Shown here one piece after another: positions 32,926 through 46,604 of a DNA stretch of 64,000 nucleotides (position 1 is its first letter; the number at the start of each line of letters is the position of its first letter). Made by a program: the position numbers and the translations under genes. Location: positions 25,992 to 89,991 of the forward strand of contig NW_022141658.1 in the NCBI RefSeq assembly GCF_007565055.1, read 5' to 3'. This stretch comes from Rhinopithecus roxellana. Lineage: Eukaryota > Chordata > Mammalia > Primates > Cercopithecidae. The notes below the pieces were generated by a model. The model had not been told where the DNA came from. It made no database searches and was given only the letters and a program-made list of their open reading frames with translations.

Positions 32926-35900
32926 ATAACTATAACTATTATATCTATTTTATCTATATTTCATACCTATATCTATTTTATCTACTATGTCTATATTTTA
33001 TAACTATATCTATTATATCTATTATGTCTATATTTTATATCTATATCCTTTATATATATTATGTCTATATTTTATATCTATATCTATTATATCTATATTT
33101 TACACCTACATATATGATATCTATTCTGTGTATATTTTATACGTATATATATTATATTTTTATGTGTATATTTCATACCTATATCTATTATATCTATTAT
33201 GTCTAAATTTTATACCTTTATCTATTATATCTATTATGTCTATATTTTATACCTCTATCTATTATATCTATTATGTCTATATTTTATACCTATATCTATT
33301 ACATCTAGTATGTATATATTTTATACCTATATCTATTATATCTATTATATCTATTTTTTATACCTATATCTATTACATCTTTATTTTATTCCCATATGTA
33401 TATCTAATGTGTCTATATTTCATAGCTATATCTGTTACATCTATATTTTACACCTATATATATTGTATCCTTTATATCTATATTTTATACCTATATATCT
33501 ATCTATTATATATATATTTTACATCTATATTTATTATATATATTATATCTCTATTTTATAACTATATCTTTTATATCTATTATATCTATATTTTATACCT
33601 ATATCTATTATATCTATATTTTATATCTATATCTATCATATCTATTATGTGTATATTTTATAACTCTGTCAATTATATCTATTATGTCTATATTTTATAA
33701 GTATATCTATTATATCTATTATGTCTATATTTTATACCTATATCTATTATATCTATTATGTCTAAATATTATACCTATATCTATTATGTCTATATTTTAT
33801 ACCTATATCTATTATAACTATTATGTCTCTATTTTATCATTATATATTATGTGTATATTTTACACCTATATCTATTGTATCTATTATGTCTATATTTTAT
33901 GCCTATATCTATTATATCCACTATATGTATATTTTATACCTATATCTATTATATCTATGTTTGATACCTATATCCATTATATCTATTATATCTATGTTTT
34001 ATACATATATCTATCATATCTATTATGTCTATATATTATGCCCATATCTATTATATCTTTTATATCTATGATTTATACTTATATCTATTATAACCATATT
34101 TTATAGCTTTATCCATTATATTTTTTAACTATAGCTATTATATCTATTATATTTATATTTTATAATTATATCTATTATATCTATATTTTATACCTATATC
34201 TATTATATCTATTGTCTATATTTTTTACCTGTATCTATCTATTTTTATACATATAGGTATTATATCTATTATATCTATATTTTATACCTATATCTATTAT
34301 ATCTATACTTTGTACCTGTATCTATTATATCTATTAGGTCTATATTTTATACCTATGTCTATTACATCTATTATGTCTACATTTTATACCTGTATCTACT
34401 ATATCTATTATATTTATATTTTATAATTATATCTATTATATCTATATTTTATACCTGTATCTATTATATCTATTATATCTATATTTTATATCTATATGTA
34501 TTATACTTATATTTTATATGTATTTCAAATATATCTATTATGTCTATATTTTATACCTATATCTAATACATCTATATTTTACACCTGTATCTATTATATC
34601 TATTTTGTCTATATTTTATACCTATGTCTATTATATCTATTCTGTCTTTATTTTTTACCTTTATCTTTTATATCTATTATGTCTATATTTTATACCTGTA
34701 TCTATCATATATATTATGTCTATATTTTATACCTGTATCTATTATATCTATATTTTTTACCTATCTCTATTATGTCTACATTTTATACCTATATCTATTA
34801 TGTCGTTTATTTCTATAGTTTACCCCTGTATCTATTTTAACTTTTATGTCAGTATTTTACAACTATACCTATTATGTCTATACTTTATACCTATATTTAT
34901 TATAACTATTATCTCTATATTGTATAACTATATCTGTTGTATCTATTCTGTCTATGTTTTATACCTGTATCTATTATGTGTATATTTTATACCTATATAT
35001 ATTATATCTATTATGTCTATATTTTTTACCTATATCTATTATGTCTATAATGTATGCCTATATCTATTATATGTATTATGTCTATATTTTATACCTATAC
35101 CAATTATACCTATTATGTCTATAATTTATACCTATATCTATTATATCTATTATGTGTATATTTCATACCTATATCTATTATATCTATTATGTCTATATTT
35201 AATACCTATATCTATTATAACTATGATGTCTATATTTATATTATATCTATTATGTCTGTATTTTATACCTATATCTATTATATCTTTTATGTCTGTATTT
35301 TATACCTACATCTATTATATCTATTATGTCTATATTTTATCCCTCTATCTATTAAATCTATTATGTCGATATTTTATACCTATATTTATTATATCTATTA
35401 TGTCTATATTTTATGCCTATGTCTATTAAGTTTATACTGTATACCTATATTTATTATATCTATTATGTCTATATTTTATACCAATATCTATTATGTCTTT
35501 ATTTTATACCCATATCTATTGTGTCTATATTTTATACCTATATCTATTATGTCTATGTTTTATACCTATATCTATTGTATCTATTATGTCTATATTTTAT
35601 ACCTATATCTATTATATCCATTATGTCTATATTTTATACCTATCTGTATTTTATCTATTATATCTATATTTTATACCTATATCTACTATATCTATTATTT
35701 CTATATTTTGTACCTATATCTATTATGTCTATATTGTATATCTATATCTATTATATCTATTATGTCTATATTTTATACCTATATCTATTATTTCTATTAT
35801 GTCTATATTTTATACCTATATCTATCAAATCTATTAGGTCTCAATTTTATACCAATATATATTATATCTAGTATGTCTATATTTTATACCTATATCTATT

Positions 35901-38857
35901 ATATCTCTTATGTCTATATTTTATACCTATATCTCTTATATTTATTATGTTTATATTTTATACCCATATCTATTATGTCTATATTTTTTACCTATATGTA
36001 TTATATCTATTATGTCTATATTTTACACCTATATCTATTATAACCATATTTTATACCTATATTTCTTATATCTATATTTAATACCTATATCTACTATATC
36101 TATTAGATTAATACTTTATAATTATATCTATTATATCTATATTTTATACCTATATCTATTATATATATTATATCTATATTTTATGACTATATCAATTATA
36201 TCTATATTTTATACATATATCTATTATATATATTATATCTATATTTTATAACTATATCTATTATGTCTATATTTTATACCTTTATCTATTATATCTATTA
36301 TGTATGTATTTTATACCTATACCTATTATATCTATATTTTATACCTTTATCTATTATATCTATTATGTCTATATTTTATACCTATATCTATTATATCTAT
36401 TATGTCTATATTTTATACCTCTGTCTATTATATCTATCATGTCTATATTTTATACCTATATCTATCAAATGTATTATGTCTCTATTTTATACCTATATTT
36501 GTTATATCTATTATGTCTATATTTTATACCTATATCTATTATATCTATTATATCTATATTTTATACATATATCTATTATAACTATATTTTATACCGATAT
36601 CTATTATATCTATATTTTATAACTTTATCTATTATATCTATTATATTTATATTTCATAATTATATCTATTATATCTATATTGTATACCTATATCTATTAT
36701 ATCCATATTTTACACATATATCTATTATATCTATTATAACGATATTTTATACCTATATCTATTATATCCATATTTTATAACCCTATCAATTATATCTTTC
36801 ATGTTTGTATTTTATACCGATATCTATTGTATCTATTATGTCTATATTTTATACCTATGTCTATTACATCTATTTTGTCTATACTGAATACCCACATCTA
36901 TAATATCTATTATATCTGTATTTCATAAGTATATCTATTATATCTATTTTGTTTATCTTTTATACCTATATCTATTATGTCTATATTTTATATCTATATC
37001 TATTATATATTTTATGCCTATATATAATACCTATATCTATTATATCTATTATGTCTATATTTTATACCTACGTCTATTATAACTGTTATGTCTATATTTT
37101 ATAGGTATATCTATTATGTCTATATTTTATACCTATATCTATTATGTCTGTATTTTATACCTATATATATTATGTCTTTATTTTATACCTATATCTATTA
37201 TATCTATTATGTCTATACTTTATAACTGTTTTATATCTATTATGTCTATATTTAATACCTATATCTATTATGTCTATATTTTATACCTTTATCTATTATA
37301 TCAATTATGTCTATATTTTATACCTATATCTATTACATCACTTAAGTCTATATTTTATACCTATATTTATTATATCTATTATGTGTATAATTTTTAACTT
37401 TATCTATTATATTTATTATGTCTATATTTTATACCTATATCTGTTATATCTATTATGTCTATACTTTTTACCTGTATCTATTATATCCATTATGTCTATA
37501 TTTTATACCTGCATCTATTATATCTAGCATGTCTACATTTTACACCAATATCTATTATATCTATTACGTCTATATTTTATACGCATCTCTGTGATATCTA
37601 TTATGTTTATATTTTATACCAATATCTATTACATCTATATCTATATTTTATACCTATATCTATTTTGTCTATATTTTATACCTATAACTATTATGTGTAT
37701 ATTTTATACCTATGTCTGTTATGTCTATTTTGTTTATATTTTATACCTATATCTATTAATTCTATTATGTCTATATTCTACATCTATATCTATTATGCGT
37801 ATATTTTATACCTATAAATATTATATATATTTTGTGTATATTTGATACATATATCTATTATATCTCTTATGTCTATATTTTATTCCGATAATTATTATAT
37901 CTAATATGTCTATATTTTATACCTATATCTTTTGTCTATATTTTATATCTATATCCATTATATCTATTATGTCTATATTTTATACCTATATCTATTATAT
38001 CTATTATGTTTATATTTTATACCTATATCCATTATATCTATGTCTATATTTTATACCTATATCTATTTTGTCTATATTTTTTACCTATTTCAAATATGTC
38101 TATATTTTATTCCTATATCTATTATATCTCTTATGTCTATATTTTATACCTATATCTATTATATCTATTATGTCTATATTTTATACCTATATCTATTATA
38201 TCAATTATGTCCATATTTTATACCTATATCTCTTATATCTATTATGTCTATATTTTATATCTATATCTATTATATCTATTATGTCTATATTTTACACCAA
38301 TATCTATTATATGTATTATGTCTATTTTTTATGCCTATATCCATTATATCCACTATATCTGTATTTTATACCTATATCTATTATATCTATATTTGATACC
38401 TATATCCATTATATCTATTATATCTATATCTTATACATATATCTATTATATCTATTGTCTATATTTTATACCTATATCTATTATATCTATTATGTCTATA
38501 TTTTATACCTATAATTATTATACCTCATATGTCTATATTTTATACCTATGTCTATTATGTATATATTTTATATCTATATCTATTATGTCTATATTTTAAA
38601 CCTATTACTATTATATCTATTTTGTCTATATTTTATACCATTATCTATTATGTCTAATATGTCTATATTTTATACCTATATCTATTATATCTATATTTAA
38701 TACCTGTATCTATTATATGTATTACATCTATACTTTATACCTATATTATTCTATCTATTATATCTGTATTTTATGCGAATATATATTTTATCGATTATAT
38801 CTGTTATTTATATATTTTATATCTATGTCTATAATACCTATTATATTTATATATATA
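32926..38857 (+). repeat. 37-bp minisatellite array up to the L1 insertion
   Basis: Continuous array after the palindromic patch. It holds a landmark B-like block at about 34,119, the block near 36,470 shared with 7855, and landmark A at 38,745. A few 18-bp units (for example near 34,240) and TATAATTATATC-type units occur. Confidence 0.9.
38745..38857 (+). repeat. Higher-order module copy 5, interrupted by L1
   Basis: Landmark A and the following 110 bp (ATCTGTATTTTATG-type unit, ATCGATTATATC, then CTATGTCTATAATACC) match the other copies in order. The match stops where the L1 begins. I could not identify the expected D landmark beyond the L1, so the distal half is either rearranged or diverged. 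Confidence 0.65.
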
Positions 38858-39119
38858 TTTTTTAATTATACTTTAAGTTCTAGGGTACATGTGCATAACG
38901 TGCAGGTTTGTTACATATCTATACTTATGCCATGTTGGTGTGCTGCACCCATCAACTCGTCAGCACCCATCAATTCATCTTTTATATCATGTATAATTCC
39001 CCAGTGCAATCCCTCCCTCCTCCCCCCTCCCCCCTCCCCATGATAGGCCCCAGTGCGTGATGTTCCCCTTCCAGAGTCCAAGTGATCTCATTGTTCAGTT
39101 CCCACCTATGAGTGAGAAC
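38858..39119 (-). mobile_element. 5'-truncated LINE-1 (L1PA-like) 3' UTR fragment
   Basis: About 260 bp of clearly non-satellite DNA in antisense orientation. It reads from a short T-run (the reverse-strand poly-A remnant) into ACTTTAAGTTCTAGGGTACA and continues through GTGCAGGTTTGTTACATA and GCCATGTTGGTGTGCTGCAC. The C-rich tract around 39,010-39,040 is the L1 polypurine run on the other strand. It ends in CACCTATGAGTGAGAAC, where satellite resumes. Sequence and order match the 3' UTR of young primate L1 as known to me. There is no coding part, so it cannot move by itself. An internal duplicated CACCCATCAA phrase (about 38,948 and 38,965) is present. Target-site duplications cannot be resolved in AT-rich flanks. 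Confidence 0.93.
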
Positions 39120-42100
39120 TATATCTATATTTTATACCTATATCTATTATATCTATTGTGTCTATATTTTATACCTATACCTAATATATCTATTATGTCT
39201 ATATTTTATAGCTATATCTATTAGGTCTATATTTTACCTGTATCTATTATATATATTGTGTCTATATTTTATACCTATATCTATTATGTTTATATTTTAT
39301 AACTATACGTATTATATCTATTATGTCTATATTTTATACCTATATGTATTATGTCTGTATTTTATACCTATATCTATTATATCTACTATGTCTATATTTT
39401 ATACCTATACGTATTATATCTATTATGTCTATATTTTATACCTATATTATATCTATAATGTCTACTTTTTATACCTATATCTATTATGTCTATCTTTTAT
39501 ACGTATACCTATTATATCTATTATGTCTATATTTTACCTATATCTTTTATATCTATTTTGTCTATATTTTATAACTATTTCAATTATGTCTATATTTTAT
39601 TCCTATGTCTATTATATCTATTTTGTCTATATTTTATACCTATATCTATTATATCTATTATGTATATATTTTATACCCATACCTATTAAATCTATTATGT
39701 CTGTATTTCATACCTATATCTATTATAACCATTATGTCTATATTTTATACCTATATTTATTATGTCTATATTTTATACCTATATCTATTATAATTATTAT
39801 GTCTATATTTGATACGTATATCTATTATATCTATTATGTCTATATTTTATACCTATATCTATTATATCTACTATGTCTATATTTTACAATATATCTATTA
39901 TATCTATTACGTCTATATTTTATACCCATCTCTATTATATCCATTATGTTTATATTTTATACTTATGTCTATTATATCTATGTCTATATTTCATACCGAT
40001 ATCTATTATGTCTATATTTTAAACCTATATCGATTATATCTATTATCTCTATATTTTATACCTATATCTATTATATCAATTATGTCTTTATTTCATATCT
40101 ATATCTATTAAATCTATTATGTCTATATTTTATACTTATATCAATTATGTCTATATTTTATAGCTATTTCTATTATATCTATTATGTCTATATTTAATAC
40201 CTATATCTATTATATCTATATTTTCTACCTACATCTATTATATCTATTATGTCTATATTTTATACCTATATCTATTATGTCTATTATGTTTATATTTTAT
40301 TCCTATATATATTATATCATTTATATGTATATTTTGTAGGTATATCTATTATATCTAATATATCTATACTTTATACCTATATCTATTATATCTATATTTT
40401 ATACCCATCTCTATTATATCTATTATGTTAACATTTTATACCTATATCTATTATATGCATGTCTATATTTTATACCTATATCTATTTTGTCTATATTTTA
40501 TACCTATATCAATTATGTCTGTATTTCATACATATATCTATTATAATTATTATGTCTATATTTGATACCTATATCAATTATATATATTATGTCTATATTT
40601 TATACCTATTTCTATTATATCTCTTATGTCACTATTTTATACCAATATCTATATTGTCTATATTTTATACCTATATATATTATATCTTATGTCTATATTT
40701 TATGCCTATATCTATTTTATCTATTATGTCTATATTTCATACCTATATCTGTTATATCGATTATATCTATATATTATACATATATCTATTATATCTGTCA
40801 TGTCTATATTTTATGCGTATATCTATTATATCTATTATGTCTATATTTTCTACCTATATCTATTATGTCTATATTTTATACGTATATTTATTTTATCAAT
40901 TATGCCTACATTTTATACCTATATCTATTATATCTCTTATGGCTATATTTAATACCGATATCTATTTTGTCAATATTTTATACCTATATCTATTATTTCT
41001 ACTATGTCTATATTTTATACCTATATCTATTATATTTATATTTCACACCTATATATATTATATCTATTATGTCTATATTTTATACCCATATCTATTTTGT
41101 CTATATTTTATACCTATATCTATTATATATAATATGTCTATATTTTATACCAATATCTATTATATCTATATTTTATACTTGTATCTATTATATGTATTAC
41201 ATCGATACGTTATACCTATATTATTCTATCTATTATATCTGTATTTTATGCCAATATCTATTATATCGATTTTATCTATTATTTATATATTTTACACCTA
41301 TGTCTATAATATCTATTATATCTATATTTTATTCCTATATCTATTATATCTATTGTATCTATATTTTATACCTACGTCTATTATATCTATTATGTCTATA
41401 TTTTATACCTATATCTCTTATGTCTATATTTTACACCTATATCTATTATATATATTTTGTCTATATTTTATACCTATATCTATTATGTTTATATTTTATA
41501 ACCATACCTATTATATCTATTATGTCAACATTTTATTCCTATATGTATTATGTCTATATTTTGTACCTATATCTATGATATTTATTATCTCTATATTTTA
41601 GACCTATATTTATTATATCTATTATGTCTATATTTTATACCTATATCTATTATGTCTGTATTTCATACCTATATGGATTATATCTATTATGTCTATATTT
41701 TGTAACTATATCTATTATATCTATTATGTCTATGTTTTATACCTATATTTTATCTATAATGTCTACATTTTATACCTATATCTATTATGTCTATATTTTA
41801 TACGTATATCTATTATATCTGTTAGGTCTATATTTTATACCTATATCTATTTTATTTATATTTCATACCTATATCTATTATATCTATTATGTCTATATTT
41901 TATGCCTATATCTATTATATGTATTATGTCTATATTTTATACTATATCTGTTATATCTATTTTGTCTGTATTTCATACGTATATCTGTTATGTCTATGCT
42001 TTATACCTATATGTATTATATCTATTATATCTGTATTTTATACCTATAGCTATTATATATATATTTTATACCTATATCTATGATATCTATGATATCTGTA

Positions 42101-43620
42101 TGTTATATCTATATCTATTATATCTATTATGTCTTTATTTTAAACCAATATCTATTATATCTATTATGTGTATATTTCATACCCATATCTATTATAACCT
42201 TTATGTCTTTATTTTGTACCTATATCTATTATGTCTATACTTTTTACCTATATGTATTATAATTATCATGTCTATATTTGATACCTATATCTATTATATC
42301 TATTGTGTCTATACTTTATACCTATATCTATTATATCTATTATGTCTATATTTTATGCCGAGATGTATTATGTCTATATTTTATACCTATATGAATTATA
42401 TCTACTCTGACTATATTTTATACCTATATCTATTATATCTAATATGTCTGTATTTTAAACCTAAATCTATTTTGTCTATATTTTATATCTATATCTATTA
42501 TATCTATTATGTCTATATTTTATACCTCTATTATATCTATTATGTCTATATTTTATACCTATATCTGTTGTATCTATTATGTATATATCTTATACATATA
42601 TCTATTATATCTATTATGTCTATATTTTATACCTATATCTCTTACATCTATTTTGTCTATATTTTATACCTATTTCAATTATGTCTGTATTTTATTCCTA
42701 TATCTATTATATCTATTATGTCTGTATTTTATAGCTATATCTATTATATCTATTATATCTATATTTTTTACCTATATCTTTAATATATATTATTTCTATA
42801 TCTTATACATATATGTATTATATCTATTATGTGTATATTTCATACCTATATCGATTGTGTCTATATTTCATACCTGCACTTTTATACCAGTTATGTCTAT
42901 ATTTTATACCTATATCTCTTATATTTATTATGTCTATATTTTATACCGATATCTATTATTTCTATATTTTATACCTATATCTATTATATCTGCTCTGTCT
43001 ATATTTTATAGCTTTATCTATTTTGTCTATTATGTCTTTATTTTAAACCTATACCTATTATATCTATTATGTCTATATTTTATACCTATATCTGTTGTAT
43101 CTAATCTGTGTATATTTTATTACTATATGTATTATATCTAATATGTCTATAATTTATACCTATATCTATAATGTCAATATTTTATATCTATATCTATTAT
43201 ATCTATTATGTCTATATTTTATACCTATATCTATTAAATCTATTATGGCTATATTTTATATCAATATCTATTATGTCCATATTTTTTACCTATATCTATT
43301 ATATCTATTATGTCTATATTTTATACCTATAATTATTATATCTAATATGTCTATAATTTATACCTATATCTACTATGTCTATATTTTATATCTACATTTA
43401 TTATATCTATTATGTCTCTATTTTATCCATATATCTATTATATCTATTATGTCTATAATTTTTAACTATATCTTTTATATCTCTGTTGTCTATATTTTAT
43501 ACTTATTTCAATTATGTCTACATTTTATTCCTATATCAATTATATCTATTATGTCTATATTTTATGCCTATATCTATTACATCTATCATGTCTATATTTT
43601 ATACATATATCTATTATATC
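39120..43620 (+). repeat. 37-bp minisatellite array between L1 and Alu1
   Basis: Array resumes directly after the L1. From about 40,050 on it is the diverged direct copy of the window's first 3.4 kb. Between 42,877 and 43,621 it has about 660 bp more than the matching interval at 3216-3302, a net expansion of roughly 18 units. It carries A-D module copy 6 and the CACTTTTATACCAGTTATG unit. Confidence 0.92.
41220..41613 (+). repeat. Higher-order A-D module, copy 6
   Basis: Landmark A begins at 41,220 and landmark D (TTTTAGACCTATATTTA) at 41,597, 377 bp apart. This is the paralogue of copy 1 and shares with it the variant units before A (YLYYSIYY-type reading at the A landmark) and after D (TATATGGATTATATC). 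Confidence 0.75.
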
Positions 43621-43637
43621 GATTATGTCTATATCTT
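43621..43637 (+). repeat. Alu1 target-site duplication, left copy
   Basis: GATTATGTCTATATCTT directly abuts the poly-T (its last two T overlap the tail boundary). It matches the right copy with one mismatch. The extra 17 bp breaks the repeat phase, as expected for a target-site duplication, not for a coincidental tandem unit. Confidence 0.82.
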
Positions 43638-43959
43638 TTTTTTTTTTTTTTTTGAGACGGAGTCTCGCTCTGTCGCCCAAGCTGGAGTGCAGTGGCCGGA
43701 TCTCAGCTCACTGTAAGCTCCGCCTCCTGGGTTCACGCCATTCTCCTGCCTCAGCCTCCGGAGTAGCTGGGACTACAGGCGCCCGCTACCTCACCCGGCT
43801 AGTTTTTTTTTTTGTACTTTACTAAGACGGGGTTTCACTGTGTTAGCAAGGATGGTCTCGATCTCCTGACCTCGTGATCCGCCCGCCTCGGCCTCCCAAA
43901 GTGCTGGGATTACAGGCTTGCGCTGCTGGGATTACAGGCTTGAGCCACCGCGCCCGGCC
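43636..43959 (-). mobile_element. Alu1: near full-length AluY-type SINE, antisense
   Basis: An 18-nt T-run (reverse-strand poly-A) is followed by GAGACGGAGTCTCGCTCTGT and the full dimeric Alu in reverse, with the middle T-rich linker at about 43,802-43,830, ending CCACCGCGCCCGGCC. Body length is about 306 bp, longer than the usual 282 or so because of a 22-bp tandem duplication near the Alu 5' end. The bases CCCAAGCTGG, GTGGCCGGATCTCAGC and GGCTTGAGCC differ from human AluY and match what I know of Old World monkey AluYR elements. Low divergence and an intact long tail point to a fairly recent insertion. It is non-autonomous and needs L1 machinery. Confidence 0.97.
43903..43946 (-). repeat. 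22-bp tandem duplication inside Alu1
   Basis: GCTGGGATTACAGGCTTG occurs at 43,903 and again at 43,925, a period of 22 bp. On the Alu sense strand this repeats CAAGCCTGTAATCCCAGC, which overlaps the A box of the internal RNA polymerase III promoter. Confidence 0.9.
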
Positions 43960-43976
43960 GATTAGGTCTATATCTT
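43960..43976 (+). repeat. Alu1 target-site duplication, right copy
   Basis: GATTAGGTCTATATCTT starts immediately after the final GGCC of the Alu. It differs from the left copy at one position (T to G). Confidence 0.82.
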
Positions 43977-46580
43977 ATACATATATCTATTAAATCTATT
44001 ATGTCTATATTTTATACCTATATCTATTCTATCGATAATGTCTATATCTTATACATATATCTATTATATCTATTATGTCTATATTTTATACCTATATCTA
44101 TTATATCTATTATGTCTATATCTTATATATATATGTATTATGTCTATTATGTCTATATTTTATACCTATGTCTATTATATCTATTATGTCTATATTTCAT
44201 ACCTATATCTATTACATCTATTAGGTCTATATTTTGTACCTATATCTATTATGTCTATATTTTATACCTATATCTATTATAATTAGTATGTCTATATTTG
44301 ATACCTATATCTATTATATCAATTATGTCTATGTTTTATACCTATTTCTATTATATCGATTATGTCTATATTTTATATCTATATCTATTACGTCTATATT
44401 TTATACCCATCTCTATTATATCTATTATGCTTATATATTATACCTATATCTATTATATCTATGTCTATATTTTATACCTATATCTATTATGTCTATATTT
44501 TATACCGATATCTATTATGTCTATATCTTATACGTATATCTATTATATCTATTATGTTTATATTTGATACCTATATTTTTTATAGCTATTTTGTCTATGT
44601 ACCTATTTTGTCTATGTACCTATTTTGTTATGTACCTATTTCAATTATGTCTGTATTTTATTCCTACATCTATTACATCTATTATGTCTGTATTTTATAC
44701 CTCTATCTATTATATCTATTATATCTATATTTTATACCTATACCTATTGTATCTATTATGCCTGTATCTTATACCTATATCTACTGTATCTATTATGTGT
44801 ATATTTTATACCTATATCTATTATGTCTATATTTCATACCTATATTTTTATATCAGTTATGTCTATAATTTATACCTATATCTATTATATCTATTAAGTC
44901 TATATTTTATACCGATATCTATAATGTCTATATTTTATACCTATATCTATTATATCTACTCTGTCTATATTTTATACCTATATCTATTATGTCTATTACG
45001 TCTATAGTTATACCCATCTCTATTATATCTATTATGTTTATATTTTATGCCTATATCTACTATAGCTATGTCTGTATTTTATACCTATTTCTATTATATC
45101 TATTATGTCTATATTTTATACCTATATCTATAATGCCTATATTTTATACCTTTATCTATTATATCTATTTTTTCTATATTTTATACCTTTATCTATTATA
45201 TCTATTATGTCTATACTTTACACCTATATCTATTATATCTACTATGTCTATATTTTACACCTATATCTATTGTATCTATTACGTCTATATTTTATACCCA
45301 TCTCTATTATATCTATTATGTTTATATTTTATACCTTTATCTATTATATCTATGTGTATATTTTATACCTATATCTATTATGTCTATATTTTATACCGAT
45401 ATCTATTATGTCTATATTTTATAACTATATCTTTTGTATCTATTATGTGTATATCTTATACATATATCTATTATATCTATTATGTCTATATTTCATACCT
45501 TTACCTATTATATCTATTATGTCTATATTTTATATCTATAGCTATTATATATATTATGTCTATATCTTATACATATATCTATTATGTCTATATCTTATAC
45601 ATATATCTATTATGTCTATTATGTGTATGTTTTATACTTATATCGATTATGTCTATTTTTCATACCTATATTTTTAAACCAGTTATGCCTATATTTTATA
45701 CTTATACCTATTATATCTATGATGTCTATATTTTATACCGATATCTATTATGTCTATATTTTATACCTATATCTAATATATCTACTCTGTGTATATTTTA
45801 TTACCATATGTATTATGTCTAATATGTCTATAATTTATACCTATATGTATTATGTCTATATTTTATATCTATATCTATTATATCTATTATGTCTATATTT
45901 TATACCTATATCTATTAAATCTATTATGGCTGTATTTTATATCTATATCTATTATATCTATATTTTATACCTATATCTATTATATCTATATTTTATACCT
46001 TTATCTACTATATCTATTATGTGTATGTTTTGTACCTATATCTATTATATCTATTATGTCTATTTTGTATGCCTATGTCTATTATATCCATTATGTATAT
46101 ATTTTATACCTGTGTCTATAAAATTTATTTTGTCTCTATTTTATACCCATATTTGTTATATTTATTATGTCTATATTTTATACCTAAAACTATTATATCT
46201 ATTATGTCTATATTTTATACCTATATCTATTTTATGCATTATGTCTATATTTTATACCTATATCTATTATATCTATTATATCTGTACTTTATACCTATAT
46301 CTGTCATGTCTATATGTTATACCTGTATCGATTATATGTATTATGTCTATATTTTATACCTATATCTGTTATATCTATTATGTCTATATTTTATACCATT
46401 ATCTATTATATCTATTATGTCTATATTTTATACCTATGTCTATTATATCTATTATGTCTATATTTTATACCTATAGATATTATGTCTATATTTTATACCT
46501 ATATCTATGATATCTATTATGTCTATAGTTCATGCCTATATCTATTATTTCTATATTTTATTCCTATATCTATTTTAATT
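43977..46580 (+). repeat. 37-bp minisatellite array between Alu1 and Alu2
   Basis: Continuous array. It includes CAGTTATG landmark units at about 44,841 and 45,671 and a nested 17-bp triplication at 44,593-44,643. From about 46,340 to 46,580 its variants reappear, inverted, right of the third Alu (for example the TAGTTCATGCC unit at 46,525). Confidence 0.92.
44593..44643 (+). repeat. Nested 17-bp triplication
   Basis: GTCTATGTACCTATTTT begins at 44,593 and 44,610. A third, altered copy (GTTATGTACCTATTT) begins at 44,627. The 17-bp period replaces the usual 28/37-bp period for three copies, showing a local slippage product of a truncated unit. Confidence 0.8.
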
Positions 46581-46598
46581 CTTATGCCTGTATTTTAT
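46581..46598 (+). repeat. Alu2 target-site duplication, left copy
   Basis: CTTATGCCTGTATTTTAT lies just left of the T-rich tail of Alu2. It matches the right copy at 16 of 18 positions. Confidence 0.78.
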
Positions 46599-46604
46599 TT
46601 TATG

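Noticed and set aside
38858..39119. Open frame across the L1 (part of the 38717-39043 ORF) as a gene
   Set aside because: It is satellite translation running into antisense L1 3' UTR. The downstream proline/serine-rich stretch comes from the L1 C-rich tract.
43486..43825. ORFs extending from the satellite into Alu1 as fusion proteins
   Set aside because: The C-terminal phrases are the usual conceptual translation of antisense Alu (ETESRSVAQAGVQW type). There is no splice or promoter context.
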